A stretch of DNA of 64,000 nt from Castanea sativa (lineage: Eukaryota > Streptophyta > Magnoliopsida > Fagales > Fagaceae). Location of the stretch: assembly GCF_040712315.1 (NCBI RefSeq), contig NC_134015.1, positions 48,577,964 to 48,641,963 of the forward strand, read 5' to 3'. Every line of letters starts with the position of its first letter. The first letter of the stretch is position 1. The notes below the pieces were generated by a model. That model saw only the letters and a program-made list of their open reading frames with translations, had not been told where the DNA came from and searched no databases. Of this stretch, positions 48,320 to 59,040 are shown one piece after another. A program made the position numbers and the translations under genes.

Positions 48320-48540
48320 TTTGAATTTCAGCCTGAATCGGCCGATTCGGCGCTAATATGGACTGAATCGGTTTGTTTCGGCAGTTTCAACCAATACGGA
48401 TCGATTCGGCGCGAATCGGCCCAAGTCGACACCAAATCGGCGCGTGTCGGGAAAAAAAAACTGGACGCAGCACCGACGCACAGGAAGCAGCATCCCCCGT
48501 TGCACCTCGCGTCAGGCCTCGTTGGACGTGGGCGCGGCAC
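48320..48540. other. CpG-rich island with repeated ATCGG / GATTCGG words
   Basis: Within about 110 bp (48330-48440) the words GAATCGG, GATTCGG and AATCGGCGC recur about six times on both strands, unlike anything nearby. The rest to 48540 is GC-rich. Frames open on both strands here are explained by the base composition. It could be a transposon terminus or promoter; no gene is identified. Confidence 0.5.
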
Positions 48541-48544
48541 CCAA

Positions 48545-48990
48545 ATTGCCTTGTCGGTGCTTTAGAGATTCCGCTCCTTCAAACTGTTGTAGAAGTGGAG
48601 ATCCTCGCGTGTTGATGTGCTGTCGAATTTGTATGTGAGATTGGCATCCATTAAGTAACTTTTGAAGGTGATTCAGTGCTCATAATCCAAGCTCTCAAAT
48701 CTAGAAAGGCTAACCAGTCCATGTATGGGCATATTATTGATGATGTTCTCCAACAAGCTTCCTAGTTGCATTTCTTTGATTTTTGTCATGTTAATCGGAC
48801 TTGTAATAAAGTTGCAGATGCTCTGGCTAAAAAATCTGGAGCTGGTTTAATTTTTCAAGTTTGGCTAGAAGACATTCCTGGGAATTTAGTACCCTTGGTT
48901 ATTGTTGACGTTGTTTAAAATTTTGGTTTTTGAATAAAGCCATTTATAAACTTCCAAGCCGGTTTCTTCAAAAAAGAAAAAAAAAAACTT
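48545..48990 (+). pseudogene. LINE-type RNase H (RVT_3) fragment 2 with poly-A tail
   Basis: This reads VGALEIPLLQTVVEVEILAC, then FEGDSVLIIQALKS and, after a TAG at about 48763, HVNRTCNKVADALAKKSG. That is the C-terminal half of the RNase H-like domain (Glu, Asp and the HVNR..N..AD signature). Stops also occur near 48616 and 48655. A short 3' region with AATAAAGCC and a run of A at 48970-48987 looks like a retroposed 3' end. It overlaps fragment 1 by the VGAL segment, so the two are not one gene split by an insertion. Confidence 0.75.
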
Positions 48991-49589
48991 CGTAATTTAC
49001 CCTTCATTTAAATTTTATTATTTTTATTATTTTTCTCACTTTTTAAAGCACCAACTTTTTGTTATCACAATTAACAAAACACAAGAAACAATAAAGAAAT
49101 GAAATAGAGAATAAAACCCCCCAAAATAGGGAAGAGATAGGTAGGAGATAGGTAGTTTGGCATTGACTATTTTATGGACAAATAAAAAAGTAACTAATTT
49201 TTTTTAGTAACTTCTTATATTTTCTAGGAAGGTGTTATCAAAATTTTTCTAAAATTGTCTATTAACCAATGCCACCACTCCGCTTAATAAGGCCACAAAA
49301 GAGAGAGAGAGAGAGAGAGAAACCTTAAATATACTCCCAAAAAGAGTGTAGAGAAAACAGCCAAAAGTCAATATATATCAAATATATATATAGACTACTG
49401 TACAGTTTATTCACTTATTGACACATCCAACAAAATAAAGAAATCCAATCCAAAAAGTCGATCACAAAAAAAAAAAAGAAAAAGAAAAGAAAAGATTTTA
49501 TCATTGTCATCATTCATCCATAGCCTTCAATTTTGATCCTGTCTTCTTTGTTATTTGCAAACACCGAACACCGAGAAAGAAAATTGAAT
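48991..49589. other. Intergenic
   Basis: AT-rich spacer with a (GA)n run at 49301-49320; no gene seen. The part nearest 49589 parallels the ALDH2 3' flank (GTTTATTCACTTATTGACACATC; TCATTGTCATCATTC). Confidence 0.5.
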
Positions 49590-50922
49590 TTAGAGCCATG
49601 CCGGATTCACCAAGGGAGTGCAAACAGCCTCGACTTGCAGGTAATTCTGCATACCGTCAAATCCTCTCTCTCTGCCATGACCACTCATCTTGTACCCACC
49701 AAAAGGAAGTGCAGCATCAAATACATAATAGCAGTTTACCCAAACCGTCCCAGCTTTTAATGCACGTGTTAAAGTGTTAACAGTGTCTATGTTCTGCGAA
49801 AAGATCCCAGCAGCAAGCCCATAATGCGTGGCATTCGCTCTTCGAATCACCTCGTCCAGGTCCCTAAAATTAAATATTTTAAATATAAAGGTATATTCAG
49901 TATCAGGTTATTTAAAATTTTAAATGATTGTACCTTAACAGACCCTGTAAATGTAAAAAGGATTCGTTTCTCACTTGAATTTGAAGATGGTCTGCACTGG
50001 ACCAAATATCTCATCCTTTGCTATCATCATGTCATCCTGATATAAATTACAGTTAGTTGCCTTCATAAACCACAGTATTTCCAAATCTTCATGGTACAAT
50101 GATGGTACGTATAACTAAAAGGTACCTGAACGTTTGAGAATACTGTGGGCTTAACGTAATAGCCCCTGTCGCCATGTCTTTCTCCCCCGCTTTCAAGGGT
50201 CGCTCCACAATCAACACCAGATTTTATGTATTTCAGGTTTTGTCAAATTGCTTCGTGTCAATCTGATTCATTTGAGTAAGCAACATTTAGTATCAGTGTA
50301 TCACTAAAGATAGCAAACCAATTTATACTTGTAGAAAATAGAAGCAGCAAGAGATATAACTGATATTGTCCAGGATTTTGTGAAGCATAACGTGTAAAAA
50401 GTAAAAGTTGTAAATGCAGATGAAGCTTCTCAAACAACTTTCAACAATTTTTTTAAGATCAGTGTCAAGCAAACGTAAATGCGACATTAAAAATTAATTC
50501 ACGAGGAATTGTTGTTGATTACTTGAGGACCTTGTTCAATGCCCTCCTTGAATGGATCACCAACAGAACGCTTCAAAGCGCGTTGCTTTGCTTTCTCTAC
50601 AAACTCATCATATATACGTTCGTGTACAAATGTACGAGATCCAGCACAGCAGCACTGTCCCTGCAGATTGGACAAAATCATGATCAATAGAATGAATTTT
50701 AACTTCCTTAAGACCCATCATATGGTTGGAACAATTTTATGGACAAACCTGATTAAAGAACAAAGCCGTGTGTGCAAGCTCGACAGCCTTATCTACATCA
50801 GCATCCTCACATACAATAAAGGGTGATTTCCCTCCAAGTTCCAAAGTTACTGCCTTTAGATTGCTTTTTGCTGCCAAATCAAGAACAATTTTTCCAGTCT
50901 CTGTTGATCCAGTGAAAACAAG
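49590..50922 (-). pseudogene. Partial ALDH2 duplicate, exons 7-11, frameshifted
   Basis: Five exons match the last five of the intact gene, with the same borders: 50922-50749, 50660-50523, 50262-50126, 50036-49975 and 49863-49590 (174, 138, 137, 62 and 274 bp). The exon equivalent to exon 9 is one base short (loss near 50236-50241), which gives TGA soon afterwards. The active-site [17 protein letters not shown] and GSTETGK segments remain. Intron homology continues to about 51005 (equivalent to 32445) and then stops; exons 1-6 are not seen. The copy is therefore truncated or split by inserted DNA, and the missing exons could lie beyond 64000. Same orientation as the intact gene, about 15 kb away. 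Confidence 0.92.
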
Positions 50923-51005
50923 CTGTGCATAGAAATTACTGAGAGTTTAGGTGGCATTCAAGCAAAGACCAGTATATACAGTATGAGAATGAGTCCTAGA
51001 TTGTT

Positions 51006-51292
51006 AGGCCATGTTTGGTTTAAGGAGTTTTCATCACTCATTACTCACTCTTCGCGGGTCCCACACCTGGTTTATTTGTTTGGTTAAATTTTTGTTTTCA
51101 GTTTTTATAACTCAAAACTCAAAAAATTGAGTTAAGAGTAATAAAAATTGAAAACAAGTTTTGACCGTTTTCAAGTGATGAGAAATGAGTTATGGTGGCA
51201 TTATTGTAATTCTTTACATCTATGTGGGACTCGCTTCAATGTCTAGTCTCAATCACACTCCACCCAATTGCTCTGTTTCTTTATTTTATTTA
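51006..51292. mobile_element. Left part of a TE that broke the ALDH2 duplicate
   Basis: The sequence starting TTAGGCCATGTTTGGTTTAAGG begins exactly where ALDH2 intron homology ends. GGCCATGTTTGG-type starts are common in hAT MITEs. The matching right end is not seen before the Helitron end at 51293. Confidence 0.4.
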
Positions 51293-51723
51293 TCTATACT
51301 ACTATTTAAGGGGCTTCCCTTGTTTGGATTCCACATTTTGGATGCCTAAAGTACCCTCATCATATCCACTTACAAGTTTTCAACTAACGAGGATAAATAT
51401 GTAAATTAAAACTCCTACATTTTAAAACCCACAAACTCACGTACGCTTTGTAGTTTCTATCTCTCATTCTTCTTCAAATTAAAGACATTTATTGCTAGAG
51501 GCTCCAACAAATTTCCAAGTTCTATCTTTTGCAAGTTCCTATTTGTTTTCTTTTCTTTGGTTTATGATTGACTTTCTTTGAGCTCTACTTTTTTTTTTTT
51601 TTTTTTTTTATATGTATCACGTTAAATCTTTTTTTTTTTTTTTTTTAATGCAATTTTGAAATGAATGGTTCCTTCATATACTCTACCACTGTACTTCTTA
51701 ATGAATTGTCATTTCATGTTGTA

Positions 51724-51776
51724 GGTATTGTGATCCAAAGACAGGGTTGCCTTATGCTACAAAAGAAGCATTCAAC
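51724..51776 (+). pseudogene. Captured exon fragment resembling the SWC2/YL1 C-terminal domain
   Basis: After an acceptor-like TTGTAG, the sequence reads YCDPKTGLPYATKEAFN. The DPKTGLPYATKEAFK segment is characteristic of the YL1_C domain of plant SWC2, the H2A.Z-handling SWR1 subunit. Homology stops at the final AAC CAA TAA. This is a single short match made from memory, carried inside a Helitron-like element, which commonly captures exons. Confidence 0.5.
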
Positions 51777-51954
51777 CAATAAATTTTCAGGTTCTATCTT
51801 TTGCAAGTTCCTCTTTGTTTTCTTTTCTTTGGTTTATGAATGACTTTCTTTGAGTTCTATTTTTTTTTTTAATGTATCACGTTAACTCTTTTTTTCTTTT
51901 TTTTTTTAAATGTAATTTTGAAAATTTGATTAATGATCAAAATATAAATGATCA

Positions 51955-52630
51955 ATTACTATTTCCTTCTATTTCCTCACTTCTATTTTTTTCCTTCTTC
52001 GTATTTTTTTTTCTTTTTAAGAATTTTTTTTACCATCATTGTATATGTTTTTGGCGATAAATTTTTTTATTTAGTTATTTATTTAAATAGTTGATGATGT
52101 GATGATTAGATTTTAAAGAGTCCATGATAGAGTTAAATTCTAAAAAAAAATTTATCTTCTATTTCCTCACTTTTTTTTTTCCTTCTTCGCACTTTTTTTT
52201 CTTTTTAAGAATTTTTTTTTACCATCATTGTATATGTTTTTGGCGTTAAAGTTTTTTAGTTTTTTTTTACCATCATTGTATATGTTTTTGGCATTAAATT
52301 TTATTTTTTTATTTAGTTATATTTATTTAAATAGATGATGATGTGGTGATTAGATTTTAAAGAGTCCATGACAGAATTGAATTCTAAAAAATCTTTATCT
52401 TCTATTTCCTCACTTTTTTTTTTCCTTCTACGTATTTTTTTTTCTTTTTATGAAATTTTTTTTTACCATCATTGTATATGTTTTTGGCGTTAAAGTTTTG
52501 TAGTTTTTTTTTACCATCATTGTATATGTTTTAGGCGTTTAATTTTATTTTTTTTATTTAGTTATTTATTTAAATAGTTGATGATGTGGTGATTAGATTT
52601 TAAAGAGTCCATGATAGAGTTAAATTCTAA
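51955..52630. repeat. Three tandem repeats of about 235 bp
   Basis: Each unit has CTTCTATTTCCTCAC, a T-rich tract, ACCATCATTGTATATGTTTT(T/A)GGCG, TTATTTAAATAG(T/A)TGATGATGTG(G/A)TGATTAGATTTTAAAGAGTCCATGA. A fourth, partial copy is in element 2 at about 55900-56075. It is non-coding. Confidence 0.8.
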
Positions 52631-52696
52631 CTTTGGTTTGTTGATTAATTTTTTTTTAAATACTTGGTTTAACCCTAATTCTTTTATTTCTCCCAG

Positions 52697-52768
52697 GTTC
52701 ACGTACGCACAAATTTTTTGGATTGCATTGAGGAGTCATTGGAATGGAATATTAGATAAGTTCAGGTG
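52697..52768 (+). pseudogene. Exon-like fragment shared by both Helitron-like elements
   Basis: An acceptor-like TTTCTCCCAG precedes a block of about 70 bp that is nearly identical to 56154-56224. At the second copy the upstream exon-like piece (55812-55889) ends CCAG/GT, and joining in phase gives PGSRIHKFFGLH followed by TGA. I do not recognise the source gene. Confidence 0.35.
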
Positions 52769-52830
52769 AAAGACTTTACAAGAATTATTATCAACTAACA
52801 GGATAAATATGTAAAAAGAAAAAAAAAAGA

Positions 52831-54848
52831 AAAACAGCCAGTTGAATTCCACTTTCCATGTTTTACTCCTAAAAAAGTGCTTTTAGTTTTAATATGCCAA
52901 TAACATTTCCCACTTTTTCAATTACCAAATTCTTTTTTTTTTTTTCCTTCACAACCGATTATATTTAAATTTCACTTCCCATGTTTTACTCCTAAAAAAA
53001 TGCTTTTAATTCATTCAGTTTTTTCATGTGAGCCTTTTACCTCAACAAAAATAAATAAAACTATTAAACGTTTAGAAAAAAAAAAACCATTTATAATTAT
53101 CCTCATCCACGATTTCACCCATGTACAAACCCAGTACAAATTTAAAGATTAAACTCCCCATTATCATCAACCAGTTAGCACTTAGCAATGTTGCAGTTAC
53201 AATTTTATCTTAAGGCAGGCCATCCTTATCCTCACGTCCAATCTTTAATGCTAATTCAAAAAAAAAAAAAAAACCAACCTTGCTATGTTAAGAGCTAGAG
53301 AGGACTATGATCAAAGCAAAAAATTAGAAAAAAGGCAGAGATGAAGTGCAAAAAAAAAAAAAAAATGCCACCGCTCAAAATAGAATTTAAAAGGTAGGTA
53401 CTCTAATCTCTCTCTATATTTTGTTATTGACATTTGAGTTTTTGTAGGTGGGAATTTGGTGCTGTGTAGGTGGGAATTTATTGACAAAGATCTGATACAG
53501 TATTTTAACTATATGTTAAGCATCTCTATCTCTTTTTCATGTTCTTTTTTAAGTTTTTTGTTTTTTGTTTACTGGCTTCTGTTTGCCAAAATATTCGAAG
53601 ACCATGATAGCATTTCTTCTGCATGCCTAGAACTTTATTACGCCCAAATCTTTTAATTTAATTTTTCCTTTTTCTTTTTAGATTTTAGAATTTCTTATAT
53701 AATTCTATTAGCAAATTATAGCATATTAATTTTGTCGGTTGGTTTTCTTTATACTCAATTAAGTGAGGAGAATTGATGTTCATGACCATGTCTAACTTAT
53801 TCTTTGAAATTCTTTTTTTTTTCCTTTACTTTTTAGATTTTAGAATTTCTTATACAATTTCTTTAGCAAATTATGGCTCCAAAAAACTGTGAATGGGAAT
53901 ATGTCTAAGATCTTACAAATCAAAGTGGATTTCAAATTCATGTATAGTACGAATGGTATTTTAAAAGTTATGCTTTGATCTCCCACTCACAAAAAAAAAA
54001 AAAAAAACTTATTGATGTTGAAATCATTAATGAAAAATTTTACAAAAATAAAAAAGTCTCTACATGCATGCATTCAAAACTTTTAAAAATATCATAGCTT
54101 TGCAAGATATACAAATCATTTACCTTTCAAGGCCTTTTCCTCCATTTTTTTCTCATTTGAATTTGGATTCTATAAAAATTGCAAAGTTCTACGTAATGAT
54201 TTTTATTCTCTCCTCCAAGAATGTAAAAAAATAAAATTTTAAGAATATTTTAGTTTAAGTTTTTTTTTTTGGATAAATATTTTAGTTGAAGTTGAGTCTT
54301 AATTTTGTATCATATTAATCATGACACTAATACGAAGTATTGTTACTTGAATAGCAAATGCTTTGTTGACTTTAAAGTGGTAAAAAAATTATGAATATTT
54401 TAATAGTCAATTCTAGATGTTTACATAATTCTTTTAAGATGTTGGAATTAAGTATACACTAATTTTTGGTAATTTTTTCTTTATAAATCAAGTAAAGGTA
54501 GGAAGAGATGAATCCATTGACAAAAGTTTGTTCTTTTTGTATCTTATCATTATAATTACAATTTGTATATTAATGGAAAAAAAAAATTAAGATAAAGAAA
54601 GTATTGACGTTTAAAAAATAGAAAAGTCTCTAAACATGCATAAAAGGCTATTATGTACATTGTAGCACATTTATGTTATTGGCCAATAAGCATTAGTTTG
54701 AGGAGCATTCAAATTGGGTAATGTTTCTAAAACTAATTTTCTAATGATATAAACAATTTGACAATCACATTAGAAGAAACTAGCATTTTTGCACGTTCTT
54801 GAAGACTCTTCTTTTTATTTTTTCTTTTCTCTAAGGGACTACTTTTCA
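52831..54848. other. Intergenic/Helitron interior, no gene seen
   Basis: T-rich and A-rich DNA with two small direct repeats: CCATGTTTTACTCCTAAAAAA at about 52856 and 52979, and TTTTAGATTTTAGAATTTCTTATA at about 53678 and 53834. No gene is supported. Confidence 0.45.
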
Positions 54849-54854
54849 TCTATA

Positions 54855-55153
54855 CTAGCCTTTGAGCATGCACGCGCGTGCTCAGAGGCTCTTCTATTTT
54901 TTGGGTAAGGGTTAATTTAGAGTATTTATTATAATTTGGGATTACTACATTTTCCGATCACAAAAAAAAACCTTAAAGATGTGATGAATATTATGCTTTA
55001 GCAGGTGAAATAATTTTTCATTACACCCCTAGGTTTTTTTTTGTGATTGGAAAATGTAGTAATCCCAAATTATAATAAATACTCTAAATTAACCATTACC
55101 CAAAAAATAGAAGAGCCTCTGAGCACGCGCATGAGCGCGTGCTCAGAGGCTAG
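54855..55153. mobile_element. Foldback MITE inserted in the Helitron 5' end
   Basis: Arms of about 125 bp are nearly perfect complements. Both outer ends read CTAGCCT(T/C)TGAGC, followed by a CACGCGCGTG-type GC hairpin. The inner arms contain GGGATTACTACATTTTCC and its complement. The flanking direct repeat is TCTATA (54849-54854 and 55154-55159), or TCTATACTA if the CTA at the element's edge is counted as target. A 9-bp TSD would suggest a Mutator-like origin. Each end also mimics a Helitron 3' terminus (hairpin then CTAG). Confidence 0.75.
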
Positions 55154-55329
55154 TCTATACTACTATTTAAGGGGCTGCACCTGTTTGGATTCCACATTTT
55201 GAATGCCTAAAATATCCTTATCATATCCACTTATAAGTTTTCAACTAATGAGGATAAATATGTAAATTAAAACTCCTACACTTTAAAACCCACAAACTCA
55301 CGTACGCTTTGCAGTTTCTATCTCTCATT

Positions 55330-55600
55330 CTTCTTCAGATTGAAGACATTTAGTTTAGCTCTACATCCTCCTTTCTTTTTCTTCAGATTAAAGACATTTA
55401 TTGTCAGAGACTCCAACAAATTTACAGGTTTTATCACTTTAAAACCCACAAACTCACGTACGCTTTGCAGTTTCTATCTCACTTTCTATCTCTCATTCTT
55501 CTTCAGATTGAAGACATTTAGTTTAGCTCTACATCCTCCTTTCTTTTTCTTCAGATTAAAGACATTTATTGTCAGAGACTCCAATATATTTACAGGTTTT
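55330..55600. repeat. Direct repeat of about 160 bp in element 2
   Basis: TCTCATTCTTCTTCAGATTGAAGACATTTAGTTTAGCTCTACATCCTCCTTTC is present twice (about 55322 and 55491), with the sequence between also duplicated. The 100-aa frame across it is internally repetitive for this reason. Confidence 0.8.
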
Positions 55601-55811
55601 ATCTTTTACAAGTTCTCTTTGTTTCTTTTCTTTGGTTTATGATTAACTTCCTCACTTCTTCTTTTTTTCCTTCTACGTTTTTTTTTTCCTTTGTAAGATT
55701 TTTTTTTTATACAAAAAAAGAAGTGAATTTGTGATATGTATTAGTGTATTAGTGTTTTGGCTACACGAGATGTTGATGCTATGTTGTAATTTTTTTTGTT
55801 GTTTCTTTCAG

Positions 55812-56187
55812 TGTGATCAAGATTGTGCTCCAATTCTACAAAGAGAATTCTTTGCACCAAACGTTCCAGATGTAACAGAGCAAGTGCCAGGTTTCTCACT
55901 TTTTTTTTTTCCTTCTACGTATTTTTTTTTCCTTTTAAGAACTTTTTTGTTTTTTTTTGTTTTTGGCGTTAAAGTTTTTTTTTTTTTTTTTTTTTACCAT
56001 CATTGTTATTTAGTTATTTATTTAAATAGTTGATGATGTGGTGATTAGATTTTAAAGAGTTCATGATAGAGTTAAATTCTAACTTTGGTTTGTTGATTAA
56101 ATTTTTTTTTTTTTAAAACTTGGTTTAACCCTAATTCTTTTATCTTTCTCAGGTTCACGTATACACAAATTTTTTGGATTGCATTGA
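55812..56187 (+). pseudogene. Two captured exon-like pieces, unrecognised gene
   Basis: Piece 1 (about 55812-55889) reads CDQDCAPILQREFFAPNV and PDVTEQVP, flanked by TTTCAG and a GT donor. Piece 2 begins at about 56154 after CTCAG and gives GSRIHKFFGLH then TGA, in phase. The less AT-rich codons and correct splice borders suggest a gene's last exons picked up by the Helitron. No family is recognised. Confidence 0.4.
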
Positions 56188-56224
56188 GAAGTCATTGGAA
56201 TGGAATATTAGATAAGTTCGGGTA

Positions 56225-57845
56225 AGAGACTTTACAAGAATTATTATATGTATTAAACCTCACATAAAGTGGTTGTTATCTAAGAAATTGTTGTATATAT
56301 ATAATTTATATTTTGTAAATCTAATTTATAAGTTTTTGAATTTGTGTGACTTTTAAGTGTATCTAAATTATCCAATTAAAGTTGTCTACACTACACTCTA
56401 CACAATGCAAGACTACAACCACTAAACGGTTCCTAAATTACAGCAAATTTTCAGATTTCAAAATTCCAATATTTCTTATCATGTTCTCTATCACAATCTC
56501 TTTAATCGCTATTAGTTATCACTACCAACATTTTCGTAGAACTTAACTCCACTGAAAACCCACTACCCAGAAAAAATGGTTACTACTATTTTATTCAAAT
56601 GTCTACTTTATTCTATTTCTACTTGAATTCAAATATTTCAACTACATAAGTCTCATCAATCGCGCAAAGATGAGGCTTTTTTTTAGTGGTTCTATTTTGT
56701 AGAAAAAAAAAAACTGTATTTAATTATTTTATATATATAATTTTTATTTTAAAAATCTAATTTATAAGTGAATAAATCAATTTGAAAATTAATAAGAGAG
56801 TGGTCCTATTTTTTAGGTAATGTTTTATTGGAAGTTAGAATTGCATTTTTACTGGATTGTCATTTAGTTTTGTCTCTAATTAAACATAGGATTGTAGGGG
56901 GCATTTTTTTATAATAAATGTTATTAATTTTTTAAAAAAAGAACAACACCAAAACAAATGTGTATCTCCTGCCATAAAATTTGAAATTTAAGCTATTTAC
57001 TTATATTATTGATGTTTAGTAAATGGCTAAATTTTAGGATTAAAAAACTAATTTTTTTTAGGATTAAAAAACTAATTTTGGTAATAGGCTAATAGCAATC
57101 ATGAAGACTATTAGACTTACAAACAATACAAAGGAAATAGCGACAATACTATAAAGTAGTATAGACTTACTTCATGATTGTTTGTTGAAAGGAAAAAAAA
57201 AAAATACTATAAAGAACAACTAAAGTAATAATACTATAAATAATACTATAACGTCTATCTCTTAAGTAAAAAACTAATTTTAGTACTATTATAAATAATA
57301 CTATAAATAACATCTATCTCAATTTTTAGTATTATTATAGTATTATTAACGTCTAATAATACTAATTTTTTTTTAGTAGAAATTACATGAGAAGTTACTA
57401 CTATTTTTTTTTTTTTAGGATTAAAAAACTAATTTTAGTAATAGGCTAATAGCAATCATGAAGACTATTAGACTTACTAACAATACAAAGGAAATAGCGA
57501 TAATACTATAAAGTACTATAGACTTACTTCATGATTGTTTGTTGAGAAGAAAAAAAAATAATACTATAAAGTATTATTAAAGGTGGTTTAACAAAAACCC
57601 AATAGGAATACTAAGTTTTTGTAAAAATTAGTAGAAGCATCCAAATCCCAATCCAAAAATGCAAGCCATGTATCAGTATGTCCCACGTAATTAAGGGTAT
57701 TTTTTTTATGGATAATTAAGGGCACTTAAGTAAACAAGAGATTAAAAAAGTTTTAACGTAAAACAACAATATTTGTTTTTTCAAACTTCCGCGCCTCTTT
57801 GCATATTTATTTCATATTATTCTATCCTAATTTTAGTATTATTAT
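56225..57845. other. AT-rich interior with dispersed internal repeats
   Basis: Blocks recur. GGATTAAAAAACTAATTTT followed by AGGCTAATAGCAATCATGAA is at about 57060 and 57419. The word TAAATTTTAGGATTAAAAAA is at 57028 and 58517. The 57623-57830 segment is repeated at 58786-58990. No gene is seen. Confidence 0.6.
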
Positions 57846-58428
57846 TGATAGGGATGAAGATACTCAGACCGTCCATGGTCATCACACCAGCAGCCGTCCA
57901 GAAGGTAGCGTCAGACGAGTCTAACGGGCATGGTCGTCCTTAGACGAAAACAAACCTACATCATTCGTCCAAGGGAGGCGCACACCCCCGTCCTGAAGGA
58001 ATTGGTCTACATGAAGACCCTTGGACGAGACCTTTACACTTGGGAATTACTAAGTACATTTTACCACACCGTGACTTACGTGTAACTTCCGGTGACCGTT
58101 TTATGAGAAGATATAACTCCCAAACGGTTGTAGGAGTGATCCACGAACCCCCGACCTCCTCAAATCTAGGAGAGGTTACAATTCCAATAACTGCTCCTAG
58201 AACACTATATAAACACCCGTTTAGACCAATGAAAGGTACGTTTTTACGATTCCCAAAGAGTTGGAATTCCAAAAATACAGGGAGAAAACTAACTTTGCCA
58301 TCGGAGGGTTCTTGGCTGGCGATCCTGGTCACATTTGATCGCTTTTCTTTGTCTTTCAGGCTATCAAGAAAGCAAGTGGTCCTTTCAAGTCCGAAGCATC
58401 CAGCCTACTGATTTTCTTTGCATCATCA
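57846..58428. repeat. Solo LTR, copy B, with perfect 5-bp TSD
   Basis: 583 bp, starting TGATAGGGATGAAG and ending GCATCATCA, flanked by ATTAT on both sides (57841-57845 and 58429-58433). It is homologous to 36003-36650. A TATATAAAC box is at 58206-58214. The TSD proves that the ends are correct and that a full element collapsed by LTR-LTR recombination. The overlapping 123-aa frames on both strands are not conserved in copy A. Confidence 0.85.
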
Positions 58429-58433
58429 ATTAT

Positions 58434-59040
58434 AGTATTATTAATGTCTATCTCTTGCCATAAAAATTTCAATTTAAGCTTTTATTTACTTATGTTATGA
58501 ATGTGTAGTAAATGACTAAATTTTAGGATTAAAAAAACTACATTATAGGATTAGACAAAAAATGATAACTATCATACATAAAATTTGAAAAAAAGAACAA
58601 CATCAACAACACCAGAAATGTGGATGGATAGTTACTAAATTTTAGGATCTTTTTAGGAACATTTCCTTTAACAAAAATCTTATTAATTTACTATTCCATG
58701 GAAAATGTTACATACCTTATAAAATACAATATAAGTATTGATAATGATAGTCTGTCAATTTAAAACTCATTAGACACTCACTAATGTAAAAATTAGTAGA
58801 AGCATCCAAATCCCAATCCAAAAATGCAAGCCATGTATTAGTATGTCCCACGTAATTAAGGGTATTTTTTTTATGGATAATTAAGGGCACTTTAGTAAAC
58901 AAGAGATTAAAAAAGTTTTAACGTAAAACAACAATATTTTTCTTTTCAAACTTCAGCGCCTCTTTGCATATTTATTTGATATTATATTTATATCCGGTAA
59001 AGTGAGAAATTAAATGTACATTCAAATCCTTTAAATACCC
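58434..59040. other. AT-rich DNA with the second copy of 57623-57830
   Basis: 58786-58990 repeats 57623-57830 (TAGTAGAAGCATCCAAATCC ... CGCCTCTTTGCATATTTATT), bracketing the solo LTR. The part after 59040 becomes CT/CA-rich, like a transcript leader. Confidence 0.6.

Larger units (their letters stand above)
51293..52830 (+). mobile_element. Helitron-like element 1, 5' part
   Basis: An A at 51292 is followed by TCTATACTACTATTTAAGGG, a classic Helitron 5' terminus, and the next several hundred bases align with 55154-56250. The 3' end (hairpin plus CTRR) was not found, so the element is truncated, or element 2 sits within it. Contents: a short exon-like fragment (51724-51776), three tandem ~235-bp repeats and a second shared exon-like fragment at about 52697-52768. 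Confidence 0.65.

Noticed and set aside
48242..48565. 107-aa frame starting with a Phe tract
   Set aside because: It is driven by poly-T and a GC-rich repeat island, with no homology recognised.
51955..52630. Spaced repeats considered as a CRISPR-like array
   Set aside because: Units are ~235 bp, only three or four in number, without unique spacers, in a plant Helitron.
55340..55642. 100-aa internally repeated frame
   Set aside because: It follows from a ~160-bp direct duplication in T-rich Helitron DNA and has no conserved domain.
57961..58411. Overlapping 123-aa frames on both strands
   Set aside because: They lie inside solo LTR copy B, and copy A does not keep them open.
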